From Glandiceps talaboti (Eukaryota > Hemichordata > Enteropneusta > Spengelidae): DNA of 64,000 nt. The stretch is taken from assembly GCF_964340395.1 (NCBI RefSeq), contig NC_135571.1, positions 3,791,953 to 3,855,952 of the forward strand. Direction: 5' to 3'. Positions 54,508 through 64,000 of this stretch are shown piece by piece. Numbering within the stretch: the stretch's first letter is position 1; the number at the start of each line of letters is the position of its first letter. The translations under genes were made by a program, and so were the position numbers. The notes beneath the pieces are model-generated. The model was not told where the DNA came from and ran no database searches. It worked only from the letters and a program-made list of their open reading frames with translations.

Positions 54508-55319
54508 GGAACACTTGAAGAATTGCAATTTTACCACCCACAGTTTTTTGTAAATGACTGCTGTAGCATTGTTATAATCTCCCCGATAAACCAAGTTGGT
54601 AAAGGAAGTCCTGAAATAAACTGTTCAAAGTGACAAACAAAAAAACGTCACAGAGATGTTCCTGTCACCACTCCTGCTTTGCAAAATGTAATCAACCTCA
54701 TTAATAGGTGAACATAGGATTGTGCCAAATAGACTCAAAGTTAGGGGGGGTTGGAGTGGGAGGGAGGGTCACCTTCAATTCTGTCTTTAAGAGTGATTTA
54801 CATCAATGGTTGTAATATGTACAAAATTTTCTGAATGCTAAAAGGTCAAAGTTTATTTCAGGTCAAAGGTCATGGCTTCATGTAAATCAGCTCTTTAATA
54901 TTCAGTATCACCATTTTGATTAAAATTCTTTGTATGTCAATAATAATGACGACCATAATATTTGCAGGTCAAAGGTCAAATGAGATGTTTCTTCTGTTTC
55001 TATGCCAACTTTGACCGATGTCAAAATTTGTTACTTTTCACCACCTCACCCTTTGAGTAAGAATTAGATTGTGTACAAAATAGTAGTGTAAGAGAGAGTG
55101 TGATGGATGGAGAACAGGGTTTGCTGCATTTAAAAATTATGTACTGATGTATCTGTTATTTCCAAGACAAACCGAAGACTGGACAAAATACAGAATTTAG
55201 AAAAAATTTAGATCTGCAAATCAGAATTAGAAATGTGACAAACGGTAGACTTGTAGATTATTCGGGTTATCTTCGTATTTACAGCTGTAAATACAGTTAT
55301 ACATGCAGGTCAGTTATAG
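54508..55319. other. TNPO3 3'UTR / flank
   Basis: Unique AT-rich DNA with several GGTCAAAGGTC-type motifs. Nothing else supportable. Confidence 0.5.
54615..54620 (+). terminator. Candidate TNPO3 poly(A) signal
   Basis: AATAAA 108 bp after the stop codon. A longer 3'UTR is possible, as more AATAAA-like sites follow. Confidence 0.45.
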
Positions 55320-56044
55320 AGCTGCAAACATAAATCAGGGGGTGTCACTGTAAACACCGATTGCTTGTAGTGCTACAGGCATATACATCAGGGTGTCAAT
55401 GCTAAACACCAATTGGTTGTAGAGCTGCAAGTATGAATCAGGGGGTGCCCCTGTAAACACTGATTGGCTGTAGAGCTGCAAATATAAATCAGGGGGTGCC
55501 ACGCTAAACACTTATTGATTGTAGAGCTACAAGCACAAATCAGGGGGTGCCACTCTAAACACTGATTGTGGTCACCCTAAAAACTAAATGGTTGTGGAGC
55601 TACAAATACAAGTCAGGGGGTGCCACTCTAAACATAGATATGTTATAGAGCTTCCAATCCAAATCTGGGGGGCACTAATCTAAACATAGATAGATCGTAA
55701 AGCTGCAAATACAGAGTTAGCTGTAAAGACAAATGGAGAGTCTCACAAGAAATACAACACGGGGGGGGGGGCTTCTGCACTAAATGCTGATAAGTTGCAC
55801 AGGTACAAATACAGAACTTGTGTACAGCTGTAAACACAAATGCAAATCAGGGGGTACCACTCTAAACTCAGATATGTTGTAGAGTCCCAAATACACAGTT
55901 GACTTCTAAAGCAGATCAGGATTACAGCTGAGAACACACAAAATCAGGGGGTACCACTCTTAACATAGATAGGTAACAGGACTATAGCTACATGTAACCA
56001 CGTATGAGTTTAAAGAACCACAATAAAAATCATGGGGTGTAGTT
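55320..56044. repeat. Degenerate ~55-bp minisatellite
   Basis: Many diverged copies of a unit with AATCAGGGGGTG(C/T)CAC, CTAAACAC and TGTAGAGCT(G/A)CAAATAC, downstream of TNPO3. Confidence 0.85.
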
Positions 56045-56705
56045 CCAATACAGATTATCGTATGTAACCACAGATATGTCAAAAAGCCACAATAAAATCA
56101 GGGGGTGTCATTCTAATACAGACTAGAGTATGCAACCACACATAAGTCAGAAAGCTGCGATAAAAATCAGGGGGTGTTGTTCTAATACAGACTAGAGTAT
56201 GTAACCACAGATAAGTCAGAAAGCCGCGATAAAAATCATGGGGTGTCGTTCTAATACAGACTAGAGTATGTAACCACACATAAGTCAGAAAGCCGCGATA
56301 AAAATCAGGGGGTGTCATTCTAATACAGACTAGAGTATGTAACCACACATAAGTCAGAAGGCCGCGATAAAAATCAGGGGGTGTCGTTCTAATACAGACT
56401 AGAGTATGTAACCACAGATAAGTCAGAAAGCCGCGATAAAAATCAGGGGGTGTTGTTCTAATACAGACTAGAGTATGTAACCACAGATAAGTCAGAAAGC
56501 CGCGATAAAAATCAGGGGGTGTCGTTCTAATACAGACTAGAGTATGTAACCACACATAAGTCAGAAAGCCGCGATAAAAATCAGGGGGTGTCGTTCTAAT
56601 ACAGACTAGAGTATGTAACCACAGATAAGTCAAAGCACTACATTAAAAATCAGGGGGTGTCGTTCTAATACAGACTAGATGATGTAACCACAGATAAGTC
56701 AAAAA
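56045..56705. repeat. 69-bp minisatellite
   Basis: About ten copies of a unit with CAGGGGGTGTCGTTCTAATA, CAGACTAGAGTATGTAACCA and AGTCAGAAAGCCGCGATAAA. It shares the CAGGGGGTG core with the preceding array and probably grew from it. The 184-codon reverse frame is a by-product of the 69-bp period. Confidence 0.95.
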
Positions 56706-58243
56706 GCTAGTGATACTAAAGAATTGGATGGTCACTTCCTGAAAGTACAGAAAAGCTATGAATTTTCAATGACAGATTCATTCAATGAATGGCGTTGTAA
56801 CAACAAACAAAATGCATGCAAAATACATGAATATCTCATGCAGATTAACTAATGTGAGATAGAGAGGCAATTAGTATTCATTTATGGTAATTATATTTGA
56901 ACTGTAGTTATGTTATGCAAATTTTATGCTAATAACTTGCAGATTATTCACTAGCTTCAGATCTGTTATATTACCCAGGTATTGGATTCTTCAACCTTGG
57001 TAAATTATAATGTAGAGACTATCAGACTATGTTGAAGCCACCATCGTGTAGCTTCTTGAAGTGAAAGCATCGTAATCTTGAGAAAAGGTCAACGTTACTT
57101 TAATCAAATTCCAGTATTTACTGAAAACCAGGAAAACTCATCAACACACATCCCAAGTGGAAGCTTGGTTAAGACATTGCCTCCACCAGCACCATCTTAG
57201 AGTCCACAGAATCCACTGTCTTAAATCCTAATATATGTAGAATAGGAATGTTTGGTGTCAATTTGATCTTCTCGTTTGCCCATGTGCCGAAAATTTGCTT
57301 GACTATGTCTGTGATTTTCGATCTAAACATTATGCAACCATTGGTACACTCTAGATTTTGTGTTATGCTTTGCAGTAGATTTTGGGTGAAAATGCTGTAT
57401 AAAATGTATAAAAAATACTGTTACTATGCAGTCACACCTGTTACGTGGGTAGTGTTGTCATTGAGGTCAATGAACAGCGCCATCTTGTGGTGATATAGAT
57501 ATTATGCAAATAGGTAATGTCTGGAGTTGTGTAAAAGGGACTCAAAGATTATTTTTATCCTATCGTAAAATAGTATATTCCAAGGATAGGCCACCCCAGC
57601 TTTTTATGATTCATACCACGAGATCACACTAATCATAGAAAGACTTGTAAGTGTAGACAGTTAAACATGCACCACTAGAGGGCGCTGTTCATAATTTGTG
57701 AACAGACAATTAAAAGTATTTAATCTTTTTGTAACATGCCTGCTTGCTTGCAAAGTAGATTTCTGTAGTCAGCCATAGATGTTAATGGTGCCAAGAGTTT
57801 GTTGATTGGTTCATTCCAAACAGACTATGTACAGTGTAGTGACAGTGTGTGGATTTCAGGATGGGTATTCCTCAAAGATAATAGAAATAAAAAAATTTGA
57901 TAAACTTAGCTCAGGAAAAACTAAGAATCATCCTCATTTCAAATAATGACAATGTTGAGGTGGTCACCAGGTGAATTTTTTTGAAATAAAAGAAAAAAAA
58001 TTGATATTAAATATAAAGCACCTTTCATTCAAAATGGATGCCAGATTTGCCATTACACTTTGAAAAAAAAAGTAAAAGTTACGATTTTTTGAGGGAAACA
58101 CAACTGTACACACCTTGTTTATGTTGTAATTTACCAAAACAAGCAACTTGAGTATGAAAAATTGATATAAGAAAGACCAGTATTTTGATAGTTTTGTGTT
58201 TACAGATCAGCATGTGTCCTGAAATAGTTTATTTAAACCAAGT
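56706..58243. other. Unique AT-rich flank
   Basis: No domain, splice-paired exon or repeat family was recognised in this stretch. Confidence 0.5.
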
Positions 58244-58253
58244 CTAATACAGA

Positions 58254-58354
58254 TTTAGACTGTAAGATATGTTGTGTTACACCGCCCTCACCGCCCTGCT
58301 CTAGAGAGGTTGACCGATGTGTGAGGGTGCCCTGTCACGGCATACCTCGCAGAT
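58254..58354. mobile_element. ~101-bp palindromic MITE, copy C
   Basis: TTTAGACTGTAAGATATG to CATACCTCGCAGAT with inverted CCGCCCTCA / TGAGGGTGCC. Flanked by TAATACAGA on both sides (58245-58253, 58355-58363), a perfect 9-bp duplication. Confidence 0.82.
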
Positions 58355-58867
58355 TAATACAGAATATCCTAAGGATAACTACACAAGTTAGAAAATGTTT
58401 TATAGATGTAGGAATAGTACATGCTGTGATTTTATAGTTCACCATTCCAGTCTTGCTTTCATAGTAACCATTCTCCCTTGTCGTATGCCTCGAGTCCTTT
58501 CACTGCACTGTACTCGTTCATTGCGTTGATGGGAAAATATGCTCTAATTTGCGAGAATGTCATTTGTATAGACACTTGTGCTATTACTAATGATACATGT
58601 GGAAATCAACAAGATTGGGAAGCCATACAAATTATGTAAAGTTTTTGTGATCACTATGCTATGGAATTTTCTGTGAATAGATACCTATGTAGCCTGAAGT
58701 CTCGTTGGTGTTCTAATCAAGCAATCATCTGCAGTGCCTAGAATGATCTGTGTTGCAGCACAGCTTTCTGTGCTGAATTTCAAATAACCACAAGAGCCGT
58801 ATTGAATCCAACTGGAACCTTTGTATAAAGCGATGGCGTTATCGCGTCCACATGTGATGTGCATTCG

Positions 58868-59105
58868 GACTGGGAGGTGGAGCTGTCATAAACGTAACCC
58901 ATGTGAACGATGTAGCCTGTTACAAGAACCTGGGAAGTGGAACTGTCGTAAACGCAACCCATGTGAACGATGTAGCCTGTTACAAGAACCTGGGAAGTAG
59001 AACTGTCGTAAACGTAACCCATGCGAATGGTGTAGCCTGTTACAAGAACCTGGGAAGTGGAACTGTCATAAACATAACCCATGTGAACGATGTAGCCTGT
59101 TACCA
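58868..59105. repeat. 60-bp minisatellite, 4 copies
   Basis: Unit with AACCCATGTGAACGATGTAG and CCTGTTACAAGAACCTGGGA. An inverted pair TACTGTTTCATTT / ...GAAACAGTATA follows at 59130-59210. Confidence 0.93.
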
Positions 59106-59514
59106 CCCATAACATCAAGTGTAAAAATATACTGTTTCATTTCCTAATCGACCACATTACAAAGGCCACATGCTAGGCTTGTAAATAAACCAATTGAAAC
59201 AGTATACTTTTACACTTGATATGAATGCTATAAACAAGTGTAGCACATAGAGAAAGTGCTTTACTTCAGTGTTACTCATTGTACAAGAATCTGTCGATGT
59301 GTGATGGATTACTACTGACATGCACCGTTGTTAATTTGATTCATCCATGACTAGGCCTCAACAGCATGGTAACTGGCTAGATTTGTCTGTAAAATAGCAG
59401 ATACTGTAATTCTAGGCACAGGCTATGATTGCGAGATTAGGAAGTCAATAAGAAGAGTCTAAGCTAATGCTATTGCTGTTAGTAGGAGGAATCCTTGTCG
59501 TACCAATGCAAACT

Positions 59515-59605
59515 CCATCCTTGTTGCCATGGTGTTATGTATTTGTTGCCATGGTGTTGTGTATTGTTGCCATGGTTTTATGTTGCTGTCACCATGGCGC
59601 TTTGT
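59515..59605. repeat. GTTGCCATGGTGTT short tandem repeat
   Basis: Four imperfect copies of about 22-28 bp. Confidence 0.8.
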
Positions 59606-60129
59606 ATTTGTTTATCTTTTGAACTGTGTATGTAGTCCTGTGATCCTCTTAGAACAGCTGTAAATATATTAAAATTAGTTTTCCTCAGAAATGTACAATT
59701 TTTTTTCTAAAAAATATACACTGACGTTTCGTCCAAAATCGAAATAGATGTTTCAGCATCTGAACAGGAGGGAGGACAGTAAATGCATGTGTACAAGATA
59801 CATTTTTGCATGTGTAGGTCTTTTGTTTGGGCTTAATATGCCTCAGAATGACATTGCATGTTTGTTTTTCAGCCGTGTACCAAGACTCCATACAATTACC
59901 CTTCCAGTGAATAGCGCCCTCTATCAAAAAAGGGTCAAAGGTCAACTACTTAAGCTTTATGGCAATTAGCTGTAGATTTTGAGCATTGTTGTTTTAGGTA
60001 TGCTATGTGTGAAATTCTGTTTCATAGGGAACACTTAGCGTACATTACCAAAGTTATCCATATTGGTACACAGTCTGCATACGCGCAGTTTATCAGAAGA
60101 TCATGAGGGCGCAATTTGGAAAGAGGTCT

Positions 60130-60560
60130 CGTAGTTGAATGTTGTACCACACCATGGAGGGCTCAATTTACTGAAAGATCTCTGAAATGAACATTTTACC
60201 CATAAAGGGCTGTTTTCTGAAATGTCTCTTTGTTGAACGTTTCACCCATAGATGGCTCAGTTTGCTGATAGGTCTCTTTGTTGAAATGTTTCACCAACTG
60301 ATAGCGCTTTTCACTGAAAGATCTTTTTGTTGAAATGTGTTACCCATAGAGGGGGGCTGTTTACTGAAAGGTCTTTTCGTTGAAATGTTTTACCCATAGA
60401 GAGCTCCATTTACTGAAGGTTTCTTTGTTGAATGTTTTAACCATAGAGGAGTCAGTGAACTGAAAGGTCTTAGTTACCACTAGAGAACACACTTTATTGG
60501 AGCGTCTCGTAGTTCTTAATTTTGCCACTAGAGGGCAAACTTCATTGGAGCATCTTTTAG
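60130..60560. repeat. Degenerate ~50-bp repeat
   Basis: About eight diverged copies of GAAAGGTCT..TTGTTGAAATGTTT.ACCCATAGAGG. Confidence 0.7.
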
Positions 60561-61939
60561 TTGAATATTGCACATTTTAGAGGCCCAATTATTAATGCAG
60601 GTCTCTTAGTTGTACATGGCACATATAGAATGTGTAGTTTATTGTTGTCTTTTTAGTCAAATTTTTCTGCATTGCATGTTCAATGTTAAATCATGTCAAG
60701 TTAAGAGGCAAGACTTTTTTTTTCATCAAGCAAACAAACATGCAGCAAAATTCATGTCTCAATTTTATTTTGGTTGTTGGTAACTGCCACACCGACACAA
60801 GTTTAATGAGCTACTGTAAACAAAAACGTTTGATGTATCCATTGTTGTTTTAAATCTAAATTGTTATTTACAAGAAGAAGTCAGTTTTATTTTGACTGTC
60901 AAAGAGAAATTATGGGAAAAAATTTACTTCTTTTCTTTTTAGTGCAAAAACAGTTACCCTTTTAAACTTTGAAATGCTGTGTGACTGTTTACGTTTATAC
61001 TAAATTCAGATAGTGTTACGTCAGACGTTCTTGTCTATTGACATTCTCTGCTTGTTATGTTCCTTTTTTTTCACCCTCTAATTTCTTCGTAGGGTTGGGA
61101 GACAAATTTTGTCTTCTACATCTTAATGGCTTAAGAGTTCATTGTGTACATGTTTCTATTTTCATTTCATTTTAATGACAAGACTTACAATTCCATGTAG
61201 TCCATCAATAATTTTTTTTTTCATTTTTTTTTCATTTTTTTTTTTGGGGGGGGTTGTCTTCTTTTAAGTGTTGTCTGTGTGAAGATGACGTTGTTGTGTA
61301 CATGTGTCTTTTTCATTTAATTAAAGGACTTGAAATACCGAGTAATTGATTTAAAAAATTGATGACCAAGTTACAACCATTTTTTACTTACTTCTGAATA
61401 ATAGTCTCCAATCCTTTGTAATTGCTTGAGCAATATGTTTGTACAGTTAAAAATTGTAGAAAAAGTAGCCCCTCAAATTTAATCTGCTCACCCCTCTAAT
61501 ACCAGAGATTTTAGTGCAACCCATTCTTCTGGTAGATTAAGTGGACTACTCCACTAACTATATGGGGGTGACTTAGTTGCCCCCTCAGTCATGTATGATA
61601 AACAATTCTAGAGTAACGGTATTCAAGTCCTGCAAAGATAACTTGGTCTGTGTCATGTATTCTGAAAAACAATTGGAGTAAAAACCATTTGGAATTGAAA
61701 TAATTTTGAACTTGTATAAACTTTGTGTCATAGTTTGATTGATTTGGAGTGACAGAATGTGTGTTTGGTTGAGATGTTCATCACTGGCAGGAGCTATACT
61801 GTTAAAAAGTATAAATGGAGCTGCCTGTAGGGAAAACACGTAGGGAGAATATACCCCTAATATAATGGTATGCTCCCATCTTGAAATGGGTAGATCTTGA
61901 GCTCCTACGCATTGACTGCAGCTGTACAGTATAGCACTG
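60561..61939. other. Unique T-rich flank
   Basis: Poly-T/poly-G tract near 61208-61255. The 129-codon reverse frame at 61585-61974 has no recognisable motif. Nothing else seen. Confidence 0.5.
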
Positions 61940-62275
61940 TATATTTTTAACATTGTTTTACAGTAGCACTGCATATCATAGTATTAACACTGTTTTACAG
62001 TAGCACTGTATAGCATAGTATTAACACTGTTTAACAGTAGTACTGCATATTAGTATTAACACTTTTACAGTAGTACTGCATATTAGTATTAACACTGTTT
62101 TACAGTAGTACTACATAGCATAGTATTAACACTGTTTTACAGTAGTACTGTATATCAGTATTAACACTGTTTAACAGTAGTACTACATAGCATAGTATTG
62201 GCAGTTTTACAGTAGTACTGCATATCATAGTATTAACACTGTTTTACAGTAGTACTGCATACTGTAACATACCAT
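61940..62275. repeat. ~37-bp minisatellite
   Basis: About nine copies of TATTAACACTGTTTTACAGT + AGTACTGCATA..ATAG. The unit holds an acceptor-like TTTTACAG. Confidence 0.92.
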
Positions 62276-62324
62276 TCTACAGTAACACCACATACTGTTG
62301 CATACAATACTGTAAGGCCATAAA

Positions 62325-62720
62325 AAATATTGTTTGGTTCTGGTTATCCGACCCCACCTAGTTTTGCACTGCTGACCCTAAACTTTTTTCTTTTTTTTTA
62401 CATATTTGAGAAAAAAAAAGTAAAATCGCGAAGTCACGTCTGAAACGGTGGATATGGAAACTGACATCAACTTAAAAAGACAATATGACACTGTTCTTAA
62501 ATTCTATAATGGCTGTACATCTGATGGGAAGAAACCAATAACACAGAGACCATTTGGAAAACAACGGAAAACATAACTTTCTGAACTAGACACTCGCACA
62601 TGAAATTAAATATACATATATATATATTTTATTTATATACCTACCCCCCCCCCCCCATTCTAAAATTAGAGCTTAATCTGAACTACACAATTTTTTTTTA
62701 TTAGGCCTAAGTTGGAATTT
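62325..62720. mobile_element. MITE relic, inverse copy of 47690-47945
   Basis: TGTTTGGTTCTGGTTATCC, GACCCCACCTAG, GCACTGCTGACCCTAAACTT on this strand are the inverse of the intron 14 copy. A TTAGGCCTAAGTTGG end lies at 62701. Confidence 0.55.
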
Positions 62721-63026
62721 CTCACCAATAAAAAATTAACTTTTTCATGAAGGTTTGTTCAAGACAAGATCGATAGCCTAAATTTAATTTACAAACTAAT
62801 TCTAAGTTAATGTATCTGATTTGGACAGGAGGTCTTGAATGCAAGTCTTGTTCCAAATAGATGCAAAATGAACACTCTTCATTGTTATTCATGCTCGAAT
62901 TCCCTGGCCTTCATTTTGCACCAAAGTAGACACTCTTGTATCCCAGGGATTTGCTAACGGGCTTGCCTTAAATGGCATGATGGTATAACGCCCTCAACGG
63001 CGGTTTGGGCAACCGCGACTACAGCA

Positions 63027-63158
63027 ATGGCGGCAGTGACTGTACCTCTGCTCTCAATAGTGTTGAGCATACTTCCTCCGATATTTCGCGTTCTGGTCTC
63101 GGCGAGCGAGCTCCAAAACGTTGAGGGTGCCAGAACTTTCATTTTGGCTGAAATGTAG
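63027..63158 (+). CDS. Weak candidate first exon or small ORF with signal-like N-terminus
   Basis: ATG in a good context (GCAATGG) opens 43 codons: MAAVTVPLLSIVLSILPPIF, then a short polar tail and TAG. The start looks like a signal peptide or membrane anchor, and the local DNA (62990-63140) is richer in CpG than its surroundings, as at many gene starts. A GTAAGT donor lies ~40 bp after the stop. The reverse strand is also open here (to 62954). No family recognised; it may be chance. Confidence 0.22.
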   Translation: MAAVTVPLLSIVLSILPPIFRVLVSASELQNVEGARTFILAEM

Positions 63159-64000
63159 AAGGCGCCAGTTTCTGGTACGAAAGAAATGTTGGTTGGTCGG
63201 TAAGTTTGAATTTTCATTTTTTTATCGTCTGCTAAGTTATACATATTCCTGCTTAAATGGAGTAAGTCGTCCCTTCCTTCTCCGTCGTGCAAAGAGACAG
63301 CCGTGAATTCTGGGCTTACAAGAAATGCTGGTAACTAAAGAATTAACACGCCCAGTGGTCAAAATGTTTGTTAATATTTCATACAGTTTTTGTCAATATT
63401 TAGCGCAATATTTAATTTTACGTTCAAATGTTAGCGTGTCTTTGAACGTTACCCCTTTAGCCTCGTTCTGATTAACATCCGGGTACCTTTCCGTAGGGGT
63501 GTATTCTTGTCAGAAAAAATAACAAAGCTGTTCAACCCATCCCATTTCATTGGGAAGGTAACCGGTAGGTAGGTAGGTTGATTTTTTTTACAATGTTGGA
63601 CAAGGATTGAAAAACAAGCAGATGGCAAAACATTTCAGATTGAGTTTACATATCTAGATCTTATTCAGTCATTTTGATTTCATCTCTTGTAATTTCTCTG
63701 TATGGCAATCGATTTCCATCAATTCTAAAGTTAGGAAATGTACACAATTTTTAAACAAGTTTTTAGCTTCACTGACCCTCTCCTCTCAAGAGGTGTTACA
63801 ATGTAAGATCCACCAAATGAAACTCCAGAATTATTTTAGTCACCCCTTCTGTCATGTACACTACGGTGGAGATATAAAATTATATGGTACAATGATGTAT
63901 TAAAATAACAGTGATAACCAACTACAATAATAGTCCCCCAAACTAGAGTACTTTACAAAGGATGCGGATTTCACATGCATAAGGAGATGTGTCCAAGCAC
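63159..64000. other. Right end, nothing recognised
   Basis: AT-rich unique DNA with no exon, repeat array or RNA gene that I can support. Confidence 0.45.

Noticed and set aside
56079-56633. 184-codon reverse frame of 23-residue repeats
   Set aside because: It reflects a 69-bp tandem unit downstream of TNPO3 and is open only by period.
61585-61974. 129-codon reverse frame
   Set aside because: No domain or splice context; overlaps the start of the 37-bp minisatellite.

Overview
This is nuclear DNA from an animal. Its genes are split by many GT-AG introns, it contains no bacterial-type operons, and it is extremely rich in microsatellites, minisatellites and short palindromic transposon relics. 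The gene content, the donor-spanning intronic minisatellites and the lineage-specific sushi/membrane gene suggest an invertebrate deuterostome, most likely a lancelet (Branchiostoma). That assignment is an inference; no species-diagnostic sequence was searched.

Layout. (1) 1-11419, minus strand: the 5' part of a CIZ1 orthologue. Six coding exons (604 residues) carry three matrin/U1-type zinc fingers; the 3' end was not found and probably lies left of position 1. (2) 15676-20133, plus strand: a six-exon gene for a 252-residue type II membrane protein with two sushi (CCP) domains, a Thr-rich stalk and a six-cysteine C-terminal motif. (3) 23672-27606, plus strand: a four-exon gene for a 178-residue type II membrane protein with a Ser/Thr-rich ectodomain, with the same exon/phase plan as its neighbour. 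(4) 29793-54507, plus strand: a complete 22-exon transportin-3 (TNPO3) gene whose reconstructed protein is 922 residues, against 923 in human. (5) 54508-64000: 3' flank with minisatellites, transposon relics and one weak candidate first exon.

How the genes relate. TNPO3 imports SR splicing factors into the nucleus and CIZ1 is a nuclear-matrix replication/cell-cycle factor. There is no sign that they are co-regulated. The two membrane-protein genes between them look like members of one lineage-specific family.

Most interesting signal. Several tandem arrays are seeded on an exon end and carry the 5' splice site in their repeat unit. In CIZ1 exon 5 (54-bp unit) and TNPO3 exon 5 (42-bp unit) the unit is a multiple of three, stays open in the exon's frame and carries a fresh GTAAG donor in every copy, so alternative donor choice could insert whole protein repeats. 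TNPO3 exon 13 (55/150-bp units) and exon 20 show the same birth mode with closed or decayed copies. By hand count, 11 of 21 TNPO3 introns have a tandem repeat within about 100 bp after the donor, while repeats near acceptors are rare. This resembles what I recall as amphioxus 'mirage' minisatellites. Other notable items are a long inverted minisatellite (35849-36595), a higher-order 460-bp periodicity in a 46-bp satellite (1866-3402), and a ~100-bp palindromic MITE with 9-bp target-site duplications found three times, once nested inside another MITE.
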